Assembly (NCBI GenBank): GCA_025024175.1 | Contig: QCXZ01000137.1 | Location: forward strand, 81,406,680 to 81,470,679 | From: Rhyzopertha dominica | Taxonomy: Eukaryota; Arthropoda; Insecta; Coleoptera; Bostrichidae | Length of the DNA: 64,000 bases | Direction: 5' to 3' | In this document: positions 11,351 to 23,433 of the stretch, piece after piece | Position numbering within the stretch: position 1 is the first letter of the stretch | Layout: every line of letters starts with the position of its first letter | Made by a program: the position numbers and the translations under genes | Notes under the pieces: generated by a model | The model's input: the letters and a program-made list of their open reading frames with translations, nothing else | What the model was told of the DNA's origin: nothing | The model's database searches: none

Positions 11351-14300
11351 TTGTGTCTGCTAACAAACTTTAAATTCAATCATAAATTATGTTTTCTAAT
11401 ATTTTGGCGATATTTGAAATCGATTAAATATTCAAGTACATTCGGTCAGACAGATTGTTCTACACATAAATTAAACACATGAGTTAACGGTTTTACAATA
11501 TATACAGACATAGTTCTTACTTATTCTACTTTCATATTAGGAGCGCCAGCAGATATAAAGTTTTGGCAGAGTTGGTCTAGTATTAATAAATAGATTAGGA
11601 TTCTATGTCAATTTTGTATCAATTTCACAAAAATGAGTATACATAATATCTGCAATTTTTCTAGGTTCGTCAACTTTAATATTACAGATATTATAAATAG
11701 AATCTACATTCTATATCTCTATTCTTCTTTTCATACACAATTTTCTTTAGGTTTACACGAATTAATATGTCTGTAGTAACCTAAGTCATTCTAGGTTTAT
11801 AACCCGCCTAATTTTTATTTCTTACATCCTCAATTTGTTAAAATTTATTTGGTTGTTCCTTTCTATATATTTTTTTCAGTCGCATTTTGTTAACACCCAA
11901 CAACAGTGTATAGTGATCAGTAAAAGATTGTAATAATTTGTAGGACCTAGTGTTTATTGAAGATTATAAAGAAAATATCGATTTATGGGATGTCTTAGAT
12001 CAGTGCGATTTATAAGAATCACAAATTGATCTTTAATATCATAGAATAGAAATAGTACATGCGTATAAGTAATAACAATATATAACTTTTAATAAGAATA
12101 ACTTTATTACGTATTATTCAAAATTCCAGGTAACAATGTGAAAGATTTCCTTAAACCTTTGCTGAAAACCTTTCAAAGATTAGAAAATGGCATTTAAATG
12201 AGTCATGCTTTCATGGGTTATGACTTTAACATATTAGAAGAATAGAGAAATTATATGCACAAGTCTTTCAGACGATTACGAAAAGTTGCGCAAAGTGGCG
12301 AAAACGTTTTGAAATCTGCTGTCACAGCTTTATTTTTAACAAAAGTTCAGCGGACACCAGACGGACATACTTAAAATCTAAAAATAGAAGGCTACTGTTT
12401 ATGCAAAGTTTATTCAACCAGAAGTTGTTCATAACATTATACTAGTTTTCATTTAAGATTTTTATTGTCCCATAAAGCACACTGCCTTGTTATTTTCCCG
12501 CTACTACATATCTGGCATAATATGCTAAGCTACAACACGTGGATCATAAAAACAATTTAACCGAAAGAGGCTGAATGGCAGTCCTTTATCAAAAAGAGTT
12601 GCCTCATTTGCGTATGGAAATGCGTGAGCACGAGCACGATTATTTGTTGATTGTTGCGTTTACGCATGTAGAATTCTGATTCGAGGCGACGTCGTCTTCA
12701 CGTCCTGAAACCATGTTAATATTATACATTATATTGCTGTTGGCAGGAATTATTCAAAATATATTTTTTATATTGCTTAATATGGGTTATGTTTGTGTCC
12801 CTAGACGTGTGAATTTAATATACTCTTGCAATTATCATAATCATAATTAATACAATAACAACCTATAATTACAGCAACAGCATTAAATATTTCAAACAAA
12901 TCAATTATTATTCAGTCAGTCTGACTAGCATTTTTGCTTTCTCATGGCATTCTTATTACTTGTATGTACATACACAAATTGGTCGACACGTCGACAGAGT
13001 GTGTTATTATGCAACGCATGTGCGTTAATAAATGCGTAAGAAATGGCTAGAAAAGTTAAACATTCGCAGGTGTTTACCCATGTTTTTTTGTTATAATAGC
13101 TAGGGTTCGGTGGGTGGTTTAGCTAAATTAAAAACGAACATTTTCACAGATTATCTATTTCATGACAGAAAATTAATTATCTACATTAAGTATCACCTTT
13201 CCACAAGTACTGATTTGAAAAGTATAGCAATGCAAGATTACTATGCTTAACCATGCATGGATATGTTGATTAACGTGTGTTAACTTTTACTTTTACATTG
13301 TTTGACTTTGAAGATAAACTTAACCTTGTCGATTATTTGACGAGCAGTAAAAGCATAGGTATGCTTCGTACAAATGCATGCTAATATTGTACAAGTAATG
13401 TTTTAAAATTCAGAAGAGTAATTTCTTTTTTTTCGGCAAAACAACTGACTATAGCTTGTGCCATGTTCAAACTTGCTTATGTAACTCATTAAAAGATATG
13501 CCGCAGAGAAATGTTGCTAATGCAATTGGTTTTTATACTACAGTACATCCCCCCCCCCCTTTCGGTACACTGATTTTAATAAATGTGGAGTTTTATGTCA
13601 CCCACGAGCTTTAAGTTAAAACGAAAAATGTTAATAATTGACAGATCTAAAGGCTTCAGCTTACATAACTTGTTACCCACCGTTATTATGTATTAGAGTG
13701 CGACACGCCTTGTGAAACGTACTTGCGTGTTTACCTCGTCTATCCCAGCCGTGTGCGTTAATTATTTTACCAACGCTAATTGTTGTAAGCAGGTGACGAT
13801 ATGCGTTTCCTAACATTTTTCTACTTACCCACACCTCATTTTTATTGCACTAAAACAGAAATTAAAGTTAATTTCGACGCTTTATATCTGGAATATAACC
13901 AAAAAAATCTAACACATTTGACTTTTTTGGTCGCTTCCTTTCTATTTAGAAGGTGCTGGTTGTTCCCAGGCGGGGTGCCTGAAATTCTTTGAACACTTTG
14001 TCTGTCTGGGGCATATGTTATGCAAGGACAAATTCATCCTTTAATGAGACCGCCAGTTTCGGCGTCTGCAAACTTATTTATAAAAGAAATAAAGGCAGGA
14101 ATTTGTCGGTTTTTTGCCCCATGAAGACTAAGAAGACACTCTTTGATATTGGACTGCACAAATATAATGGAGTCCTGTGTTTAGCGTTTTTATGATGTGA
14201 GAGATATTTTGGTTATCATTAGAAGAGCTTTCATGGCTAGATTATCTAGTTTTTTATCTATATTGAACTAACAGTGCAGCAACCCATTTATAGTACTAAA

Positions 14301-14469
14301 GGTTCTATCGCTTTCGTGACTTCGTTTTACTTTGTCTTACTTTTAATCTATACATCTTAATTTACTAGATTTAATGTCGTCAAATGCATTGATTTACTTG
14401 AATAATCCTTACTCAATTTATATTTTGATCGTCGTCTTTTTGACTTTGTTCCCCAACGTGTAGGTGTGA
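11351..14469. other. Long AT-rich spacer, nothing recognised
   Basis: No recognised protein or RNA in about 3 kb. A run of 11 C bases sits at 13549-13559. Small plus-strand frames at 13801-13992 and 13989-14195 carry no motif. Confidence 0.45.
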
Positions 14470-15330
14470 TTTTAATCGGTTGCTTCAAGAGAATGTGACA
14501 ATGTGACATCTTGTGTCACAACATTCTTTCACAAGCATTAAATGGTCAGCTAACGAAGAATTTGCTGTTACAATATCTGTATTTTTATACTTTTCGAATT
14601 GTTCCTTACATCCAAATAAAAAAGATCTGCCCTGAATTGCAATCACTAAAAAACGTAAACGTACCAGACCTTAACGTGAGAAGAGAAACTGGTGTTTTGA
14701 AAATATTTTTTCTAAACCATTAATAACGATTTTAGCTAAAAATGGACTAAGAAAAGAACCCATAGCATTTGTAAAAAAATTGTGTTATTAAAACAGATAA
14801 AAATTGATCCAACACCATCTCCATTAATGAAGCCAAATTGTGTGATACGGTAAATTAAAATTTCGATTAAGTAGTTACGTAAAATTTTGTCTTTTGGAGG
14901 AATGGAAGGAAATAAATTGTTTGCATCCAAAGAAACAAGGAAGCAATCTTTTGTTGGTCAAATTAAGTGTATTTTTAACAGCAAAGGGAATTTCAAAGTC
15001 TAAAATTTCACGGAGAATCAAACCTAACCATTATTTTGTCAATTTGTAACATGAGGAATTCATGCAATAACCATCTTTGTGTATTTTAGGAAGTCCATAA
15101 AGCCTTGGTTTTAAAGGGTTCATACATAAAATATGCAATTTAAAAACGTTTAAGTTGATTCAACCTTGTCCGAAAGTCCCTTTAATTTGTCGTTGAATTG
15201 AAAACGGTCCAGTTTTCTCAAATCTCTCATATTTCGTGATACCTCAATGACATTTTATTTCGCTCAATGTACCATGTTTTTTATAATGTAAAATTACCTC
15301 TTGGGCAAGAAAATCAGAAAGAGTGTTTCA
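14470..15330 (-). pseudogene. Penelope-like element relic (second family)
   Basis: Read on the minus strand. About 15120-15080 gives KPRLYGLPKIHKDG, the characteristic Penelope-like block upstream of motif A. About 14935-14880 gives MDANNLFPSIPPKD, which is motif A with its aspartate. Near 14530-14600 the residues NSSLADHLMLVKEC resemble the end of a GIY-YIG domain (usually SSxAEHxxxxxH). Motifs B and C between them are missing or unreadable. Stops and frame changes are frequent. The motif A wording differs from the 28-kb copy (SFEVVSLFT), so it belongs to a different lineage. The C-terminal part is the least certain. Confidence 0.62.
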
Positions 15331-16420
15331 ATATATTTCTTATTTAATGCAAAAATTTCTTGCATGTATTATTATATTTTACTGGAATAGACTTAATGTG
15401 AATACTTACACATATGTCAAATAAATAGAGAAAATAGACTTTTAATTTAAAGCAAAATATTTTTGTTTATATAGTTTATCTTTTCAGCTATACAGAACTG
15501 ATTTGTTCATTAAACGTTAATATCTTATCCTTTATTAAACCGAAGTATTTACACTTCCCGAGAGGAATTCGCAATCGATTTGGAGGTGCACTTTATTCTG
15601 TTTTTGAAGCACCAACCAGGAATCTTTGAACTAAAAGAACAATCTTTTCATGTTTGCTTCACAAAACACAGCAGTGATGTACGCAAGAATATTTATCCAT
15701 TATCACATGTGGAAAGTCACAGTAGGCAAGCTGGCCTAAATAGAGATAATTTTGTTAGGTAGAAATGTTCGATTGATTTCGTGGCTTTTATTTTTCGTAA
15801 CCAATGCAGCATTTCGAAAGAAATTATGTAAAGATACCATTCGATGATATAGTCATTTGTATATTTGTAATCTTGTAATGCGAGAATGTTGATTTATATT
15901 ATCATTATATTTCAGAAGCTCAGACCAAAGAATCTAGTTTGCTTATCGTGACGCCTCGTATCACACCCCTTATTGACAGCTCTGTTATTACTCCTCCAGT
16001 CGGATGAAAATAGCAACAAACACTGATAGTCAAGGCGACGGGAAATGCGTCTTCAAAAATAATCATCCCGATAACCGCTTGTGATTCTCGGAACTTGCAA
16101 TACGTATGCACGATGCTTGATCTTGCTACAGGTTAATAGCGAATGCACCCGCAATTGCAGTATCGTTATCTAACTTACTCGAGCGATATGGCCCATTCAG
16201 CGACGTTCTCCCAGTCTAATTAGTCATTAGACCAATAATTTAGGGCTGCAGAGCGCCGTCCAAGAAACAAATAGTCGGGTTATCGTTGCATTCCATCGCA
16301 AGATAGCGGTGCAATATTCAATAACATTAAGTCACGATTGCTAATTGCTACGTACGTGGTTACTGCCGCTACTGCATTTAGATATGCATGTGCAAGTGAA
16401 ATACGTGACTTAGAGGCGTT
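15331..16420. other. Spacer with a complex tract at 15900-16420
   Basis: No gene was recognised. From about 15900 to 16420 the DNA becomes GC-richer and non-repetitive, with TAATTAG and ATTAG homeodomain-type cores, a GATAA-type site (TTATC) and many CG dinucleotides. This resembles a cis-regulatory module in texture only. A 63-codon minus-strand frame (15920-16111) is probably incidental. Confidence 0.25.
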
Positions 16421-16687
16421 AATTGTTTCTAAACTAGAACAAAATTTTGATAGAGCATAAAATTCCTACAGCATCGTTCATCATTATATCAAAAAAGATG
16501 ATTTCCTAACCCTCTTCGATATATTTTCTGCTTTTTACAAGTACTTTCAGTTAAATTGTGGTTGCTTGTATTGATCTTCTTTTACTTTTTAAAGTACCTA
16601 CGAATGATAGAATCGTTAAGAAACTGAAGATCAAAAAGAAGAAGTAGCAAAAATGTCAAGAACCTAAGTTAATGTTAAGTTTTTGAC

Positions 16688-16945
16688 TCGAGAGTAAAAT
16701 ACTGAGAAACTGTAAATAAAAGATTTATTTAAATACTTTGGATACATACACCTTGAAATGGCAGTTTAGCACTACTACTATATAACAATAACATATGTTA
16801 TATTATGTATGTTATATAGCATAACATGTACTATGTTAAGTTACATGTTATGTTAAGTTTGTGTTATGCTAACTTGCATGTTATGTAATATAACATAACA
16901 TGTGCATCTCAACATAACACATGTTATGTTTTATATGTATACGAA
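16688..16945. mobile_element. AT-rich inverted-repeat element, copy B (truncated)
   Basis: A second, shorter copy of the family at 8370-9165. It shares the edge CTCGAGAGTAAAATACTGAG, the block TTATTTAAATACTTTGGATA and a CACCTTGAAATGGCAGTTT stretch, followed by ATGTTAT/ATAACAT units up to about 16935. The right-hand inverted end is absent. No coding capacity. Confidence 0.62.
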
Positions 16946-18289
16946 TACTAAACTGGCATTATCAGAAGCGAATCTCTATTATTTCGCTAAAGAATTTCAA
17001 GTATTTAATATCTACTTTTTAGTTGGATATGAGGTTCATGTATACATTTCCAGCGTTTGTTTAAGTAAGCAATGGATTCATGAATATTTTAACATTTATA
17101 CTTGACATGACAGAATAAGATGTCGTGTGTACCGTCACTATTTCNATGCATTTGCGTAAACAATTTCAACATTATGGTCTGGAGTGATTTACATTTCAAT
17201 TATGTGTTGCTGATAGGAAAATTGCTGCCGCTATTCCTATTTATAATTCATTAGCGGCTTGTATGCTTTCGGCTTCAACTCGTTTAAGCATAAAATCAGA
17301 GACACACCTAACTTTAAATTATTATGATGGGTATACACTTATTACCTTATTACTAAAATATAATTGCAAATTATAGGTTTTACTATTTTTGTTGACATCC
17401 GTATTATTTTACTTATGTGCAGAACTATTATAAAGCTGCTCAAAATAATTATATTTCTACGCTACACAGGTCTTTCACAGATTGTATTGTATTAGTAATA
17501 AATATAGACAACTGAACTGCAAAATCTTTACCAAACTTTAAATGAGAAAGGCATATAATAATGAGCAGTAGAGTTTTTTAAGTTATTACATAATAATAGT
17601 AAAGCTACTTACAAAATTTTATTTGCCAAATTCTTCGGTGGCTTAAGAGGTATGACTAAATTAAAACAGTAAAAACATTTAAACATATCGTTAACATAGA
17701 TAGCTACAGAGCTTTTCTAACAACGGCAAATTTATGGTTCCTTAACCAGCGTAATGGCAGTAGCGTATACCCAAAATTCATAAAGGTGCATACCAACAAG
17801 TAAAAGTGAAAATTGCAAATCTACACCAAAAATAGCAAGAACTACAGTTGGAAGTTTATTCAAAGCACCTAGAATTAGCATTCATTCTCCTATTGAACGG
17901 ATTTTTTTGAACAAAAGGTGTACACAGTTATTAGTGAGAAAGTGAAAATGAAGAATGGGAAATTACAATTGAACGTGTTACAAGGTTTTTCGTCACCACA
18001 CCAAGTTTTGCAGAATGAGATAAAACTGGACACTTCAATAACGGTGTATAATAAAAATAATATTTCGTTTTCAAATACTTGAACTGCATGAAACATGCAG
18101 TAAAACCAAAACATTTTCCTTTAGAAGTCAAAATTGGTGATATTGAAAACGTGATTGTAAATTTCAAGTGAGAAGAAAAAGTAAAAAGATTTTAGAGAAC
18201 GAAATACACGAAAACCAAATAAATTTTTTTTAATTAAACGCAATCATAGACTATTACACCTTTTGATTTCAAACTATTGTTTAATAGAG
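16946..18289. other. AT-rich spacer with a weak coding-like relic
   Basis: Mostly featureless AT-rich DNA. Between about 17885 and 18170 two plus-strand frames can be joined by a shift (VISEKVKMKNGKLQLNV, later HAVKPKHFPLEVKIGD). Because an RT relic follows at 18290, this may be the decayed N-terminal part of the same Penelope-like element, but I cannot match it to a known motif. Confidence 0.3.
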
Positions 18290-18600
18290 TAGCAGTATCC
18301 CAAGATTTTCTTGAACAAAATGAGCTCGATAGAGCAGTTATTGACGAATACTTGAAGTTAATAATATATATTTAATAAAAAATTTTATAAACAGAAATTT
18401 GGATTGGCAACCTTCGTTCACCTTCCATAGTTAACCTTTTATTAGGCTACTAATGTATTTCCGGTATTGTGGTATAGATATGTAGACGATGTTTCCGCCA
18501 TAATGGATAATAATTTTGATATTAATAATTTTACATAGAAATTAAATTCAATAAATTTCACTTTTGAACTAGAAGAGGATCCCCAATTGCTTGCAACACT
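18290..18600 (+). pseudogene. Penelope-like RT relic, motif B to C region
   Basis: The plus strand near 18465 reads LWYRYVDDVSAIMDNN, RT motif C with YVDD in the Penelope-like context. After a stop it continues KLNSINFTFELEED, the expected strand after motif C. Just upstream, GLATFVHLP followed by stops is a decayed motif B (usually GLAMGSPLSP). Several stop codons show it is inactive. Neither the GIY-YIG domain nor the ends are recognisable. Confidence 0.66.
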
Positions 18601-20191
18601 CTTGCAGTTTTTTGTTTATTTTAGATTTTTGAGAGTGCTATTAAATCGTGACTGTATGATTCTTTGTACCTTGGAAATGCCTTAATTTTATTAATCCCAA
18701 ACAATTGTGATTATTTAAGGTACATTTTCATCAAGTTTTATTAAAATCCGATTATTTTTGTATCAATGAAATACAAAAAACAAGAAAAAAAGTCTAATTT
18801 TCACATTTTTCTACGAAATTAAAGGTTATGTATTGGATAATTTTACTTTTGACGTCAATTATCGTCTAAAATCGCTCACGTTCTTCTGTTTTTTTATTTG
18901 TTTTTAATTTATTATATGCCACTCATAAATGCTCGTGAAAGGTAAATAACCTGGTCTTAATAATGGGGTTCCTATGTTAATGATAATGGTCCCAAATAAG
19001 TTTCCTTGCTTTCAGCCACCTTACGGGATATTGAGAAGGAACTACTTTAGCTATACTAATTGAGAGAAACTCATCTGAATTAGGGTCTTTACAGGATTAG
19101 CAAACACAGTGGGACTTGCTTAGTTCTGGTTTCACAATTGCAACACCTCTTTAGAATGACCCAAAACCGAACAGGAAGCATTATGTCATAATCCACAGGG
19201 CTCGCAGGCCCTAACTTTTGTGTCCCTTTCACACCGTTTAGTGGTAAATCTGACGTTTCTCAAACAGGTGCCGAGCACTTGTATGCCTTCGCTACGGTCA
19301 TTATTCTCGAAGATGGGCGCCAGCATATCCGCAGACCGGGTGGCGTGAAGCAGCTTGGGTTAAAAATCACACGGCCGCTCGAAGGATAATGTCCTTTGAA
19401 TGACTTGTGCTTTAACACAATGAGCACAATATGTTACCAATAAACGTCGGAATTAGTTATAGGATTTGCCAATAACTTGTCTTCATACCTCATATGGAAC
19501 GATCACCGAAGTTCTTTATTCAGTTAGCCAATCAAAATCGACCAGCTCCTTTGTGAAAATTCAAGTTTGTTGCTAGTTTTATGGCCAAGGCGTATGTGTG
19601 TTCGTTTCAACTGCGACCGACGTCGCAGGCTTGTAAAAATTACAATTATCTTAAGGTTGTCCCATAAAATATGTAAATTTTGTTTGACCAGTCTCTTAGT
19701 AGATGTCTAGCCACAAGCCAATTTGCATTAAAACTTTATTATTTGCAAAACAAGCAGTAAATGACCTGCAAGCGTACTTACATGTGCTATAAAAGCAAAG
19801 TGAATTCCGCGATTGTTTATATTCAACAAGGCATGCTTTTATGCGATAAAAACAGGTCGTATTAATGTTTTAATGCTTTTATTACAATAATCATAGTACA
19901 GGGTTATCTTACTTTAGAAACTGATAAATTTCAACTTATTATATAGGTATTTTTAATATTTCAAATACAAACAAAGATGGCATCCGATATCAACATAAAG
20001 ATGATGGACTAATGGACTACTTTCGTCTAGTTTAATATTACATTCAGTATAATTTTTGAACAAGGGTTCTCTAGATACTGACAAAAGAACAGAAAATTTA
20101 AATTAAACTTCTGCATGCCAAACTTTGAAATCTTATTTATAAAACAACATAGTTTGTTACCATAGCTGCCAAATTAAACTTTTGTTTACTA
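18601..20191. other. Spacer with a complex tract at 19190-19440
   Basis: No gene was recognised. The tract 19190-19440 is GC-richer and contains E-box motifs (CAGGTG, CACTTG) and a TTTCACACC T-box-like half site close together. It may be regulatory DNA; this rests on composition and motif density only. Confidence 0.25.
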
Positions 20192-20620
20192 GTGCCCTGG
20201 CAAGGAAGGAAAAGACGAAATATTTTTGGTGCTATAATCAATCCGGACTTTGACGAACCTGGCAACCCTGGATCCAAATTTGTCCTGACAATGCCACTTT
20301 GCTGCAACTGCGACAAGAACTCCTCTTATTGGCGTCCAGAACCAGTTGGATTACAGCAATATTGTGGCGCGCTTAAAAGTGTTACTTTGTCTTCTTATTT
20401 CGTCTCCACTCGAGCAGTTATTAACTCCCACTTTCCACTTTTCATTAACCTTAGACTCGGCATTATCACCTCAGCTGTGCACAACGAGACTGCCCACTCG
20501 AATGTGGCTTTGCAAAAAGCAGACAGTGGCGTAGGTGGTCGACGTATTCGGAGAAATGGAATGAGTCGTCGTGGATGCAATGGAGCCAGAGGTATCGAAA
20601 TATATAGAGAGGAGAGATAA
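20192..20620 (+). CDS. Unrecognised 142-codon open frame
   Basis: One of the longer uninterrupted frames here that is not obviously part of a transposon. It starts at a GTG, so if real it is either an internal exon (TTTGTTTACTAG precedes it, acceptor-like) or a fragment. It has five cysteines, two of them in LCCNCD (residues about 36-41), and an Arg/Gly-rich C-terminus (GVGGRRIRRNGMSRRGC). No domain is recognised. Other frames also stay open for about 60 codons, so composition may explain it. A Penelope-like insertion begins 16 bases after its stop. Confidence 0.2.
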   Translation: MPWQGRKRRNIFGAIINPDFDEPGNPGSKFVLTMPLCCNCDKNSSYWRPEPVGLQQYCGALKSVTLSSYFVSTRAVINSHFPLFINLRLGIITSAVHNETAHSNVALQKADSGVGGRRIRRNGMSRRGCNGARGIEIYREER

Positions 20621-20635
20621 AAAAGAGAGAAATAG

Positions 20636-21600
20636 TTTCAGCGTCCATAATATAAGATAATATTTTCTCCCTCTCAAAAGAATAGTCTTATAAGGACATT
20701 ATTTGTTAGAGCACAAAGGATCTCAGACGAAAGTTCTTTACAGAAACAACTATATCATCTTAAATCAGCGCTAGCGATTAATGGTTAGAGCAATAACAAT
20801 ATTTGTTCAGTTTTTAATAAAAGTGCTCATCTAAATCAAGTAAATTCTCAGCCAGGACAAAATAAATTGAAGTTGAGTTTGCTTTATGTACAAAGCCTTT
20901 CGGAAAAATTAAAGAGGATGCNTAGAAAACACGATAATTTAGTTGTTGATAGTACATATAATAATTCAGTTAGTTAGTAAGTTCTACTAAATATAAAGTA
21001 TATTTAGAGAGTGAAGGTGTTTACAAAATTACTTGTTCTTGCGGCAAGTGTTACATAGGTCAAACTAAAAGAAAAGTAGGTACGCGTTTGAAAGGACACA
21101 TACGTGCTACTAGCCTGCAACAGATAGATAAATCTTCGGTAGCTGAACACTCATATTTGATTAAACACATGATTGACTTTGATAAAACAAAAATTTTACA
21201 TAGAGAAAAATATTATCACAAACGTCTAATAAAAGAAGCTATAGAATACTAATAATTTTAATAGGGATTGTGGAAATTATGAGTTAGGTAATATTTGGAA
21301 GACTATTTTGTAGTTATCTTTTACCAACTAGTTCGTCTATATCTGGAAGGTAGGTAGTTCCTTTTTCGTCGTTAGTTTCCTTTTTATCAGGTTGGCACGT
21401 TGTTTCTATGACGTCTCGCTACCTTGGTGATTTGTTTATTTACTTTTAAAAATTTTGTCTGAACTTGTGTCAGGCAAATTTTGAGGTTCTTCGTCTTTGA
21501 CAAAGATTACAGGTGTAATCGAAATCTCAGACTAATAACATTTTGTCAGTGTTTTCAAGAGACAGCGATCTTTCCGAGATATTATTATCTTATTGGATAT
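20636..21600 (+). mobile_element. Penelope-like element, 5'-truncated and decayed copy
   Basis: This segment aligns with the 28-29.5 kb copy from the end of the RT to the 3' terminal arm. The GIY-YIG block is readable near 21018-21110 (GVYKITCSCGKCYIGQ, then KRKVGTRLK). An in-frame TAG in the preceding stretch, a run of stop-containing sequence near 20965 and a missing segment near 21248 (loss of EICRN) inactivate it. At its left edge, 20636-20666 (starting TTTCAGCGTCC) is the inverted complement of the outer right end of the 28-kb copy and is joined directly to RT sequence. The left inverted arm has been cut down to about 31 bases. One N is present at 20922. Confidence 0.8.
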
Positions 21601-22744
21601 TATTTGATATAATATGTAGAAGGTAGGACATGAAAATCAAAATCGTTGACAAGTTAATAGATATCAAGGTACTCATATAGCGATAAAGTGTCAAAGTTTT
21701 AGCATTTTATCTAAGCCATATTGAATAAGTGCGTGGAGTTTTATCTAGAGGTTGAATCCTCATAATATACAAATCGTAGAATAATCTTTCGATACAAAGA
21801 GAGTCCTATTTGTTTAAAGCCAAAATGGATGACATCTTTCTTGAAGTTGTGTGTGTGGTAACATTCCATATTTACAGCTAGTATGAAAAAGTATGAAAAT
21901 ATTCTTTAAGTTGATTATCGTCAGTTTTTTTAATCGTATATGATATCCACACTTTAATTAATCTTCAAGATGAGTCACATGCTAGTACATATATTGCACT
22001 ATTAATAAGTTCGGACAGCCCATACGGAAGTTTGTATAAACAACGTTGCTTCATCTGGGAACACAGTTTAATTAACATAAAGGTCAATTGCTTTAATTAT
22101 TACAATAAGCAGTATAATTTGGGCATTATTGGCCTATTAGTATTATGCACAATTTAATTATTGTTCTCAATTGGATTAGAGTAAATGGAAAACATAATTT
22201 ATTAGAGCAATCGTCACCAAACTACTTATTACACAATATGAAATGTTAAATTGCAGCATGTCATTGGAATTGAAAAGTTAGCGCAGTATAGAGGGTGTTC
22301 TGTCACTATGTACTCTTCTTGTAACACTTTTGTGTCCAATATTAGAATTTTGATGGCCTAGACTTGGCTGGCAGTAGAGAAAACTTTTATAGCTCAAAGG
22401 CAGCAGTAGAGTTCATGCTTATTCTTAAAGAAGAGTACAGCATCCTTTTTCTTCTTCTGCTTTGATGCTATTGTTTTCTAGGTGCATCTTGATCTTCGTT
22501 GTCATTACCGTTGTCAGTATCTCATAGGTTGTTGATAGACACATCATTGGTCTTGTGTTAGGAAAGAAGGAATGGTTTTTGCTCCTTGTAGGAACATATG
22601 GAATATGTTTGCTAGTGATTGGTGTTGGTTTGTTTAGAGGGATCCATAGAACACTTCATCATTTGTGTTGAAGGGTTTGCTTTCCTTTTTCCTTTGGTAG
22701 CCCTGCTCATACCACTTGAATCTCTGGTGTCTGCAATTGTTAAC
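21601..22744. other. AT-rich spacer, nothing recognised
   Basis: No recognised coding sequence or repeat. Confidence 0.45.
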
Positions 22745-23100
22745 CTATACGAGTTTGCTTGAAAGGACCCCAGCCGCTGCTTTCGACCTCCATAGCCTTC
22801 TTCGAAACGAGATCTGTTCTTCCACGTCTCCGTCTCGAAATGCAATTAACTGCATGGGTTTCCTGTACGCCGGGCGAGAAACATCACACTCCGATCCGGT
22901 CGTCGATAAAGCGGCCATCCAACGCCCGGAACGACCGCGGAAGAGCGACGTCGTGACCGTGGGGCTGCACCGGGCGTTCCGAATCCGAAACAAGCATTTC
23001 GTGTGTCTGCCGCGGTACGATACGCCGGAGAAATAACCTGAAGTGCTGTCGCACGGAAACACCTCTTTCACCGTAAACACAAACAAGAACCATTAGCGGC
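22745..23100. other. GC-rich, CpG-containing island with open frames on both strands
   Basis: Composition rises sharply for about 330 bases, with many CG dinucleotides. Open frames run through it in both directions (plus 22716-23036, minus 22745-23086). None has a motif that I can assign. Possible identities are an exon, a promoter island or a conserved non-coding element. CCCCAG precedes base 22772 and could be a splice acceptor on the plus strand. The strand cannot be decided. Confidence 0.25.
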
Positions 23101-23433
23101 CACGGGCGAGGTGCGTTTTCGAAATAAGAGCAGAAGTCTATACATTGATGACGATTTTGAAAGGACCCGCTAGCTGTAACTATTGAAGCGAAAGAGAGTG
23201 CTTATTTTTTGCCAAATATACTTTTCTCGTATCTGTTAAGTTGTAGTAACTGCTTACCGTGAAAGTATCCATTGTGTTGTATTACAGCCCTAAGTTGTTT
23301 TTAACTCAGTATACAATATGGCTTTCTCTATCTTGTTAATCTTTAGATGCGATTCCTACAATTTTTAGGAATTTTTGTATAAATTCATTACTGAAAACTG
23401 ACTGTATTCCATATAAAACCAAATGTAGGTATA

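Noticed and set aside
22612..23093. Several overlapping frames on both strands as separate genes
   Set aside because: Their number reflects the GC-rich island. None has a motif or splice context strong enough to prefer it.
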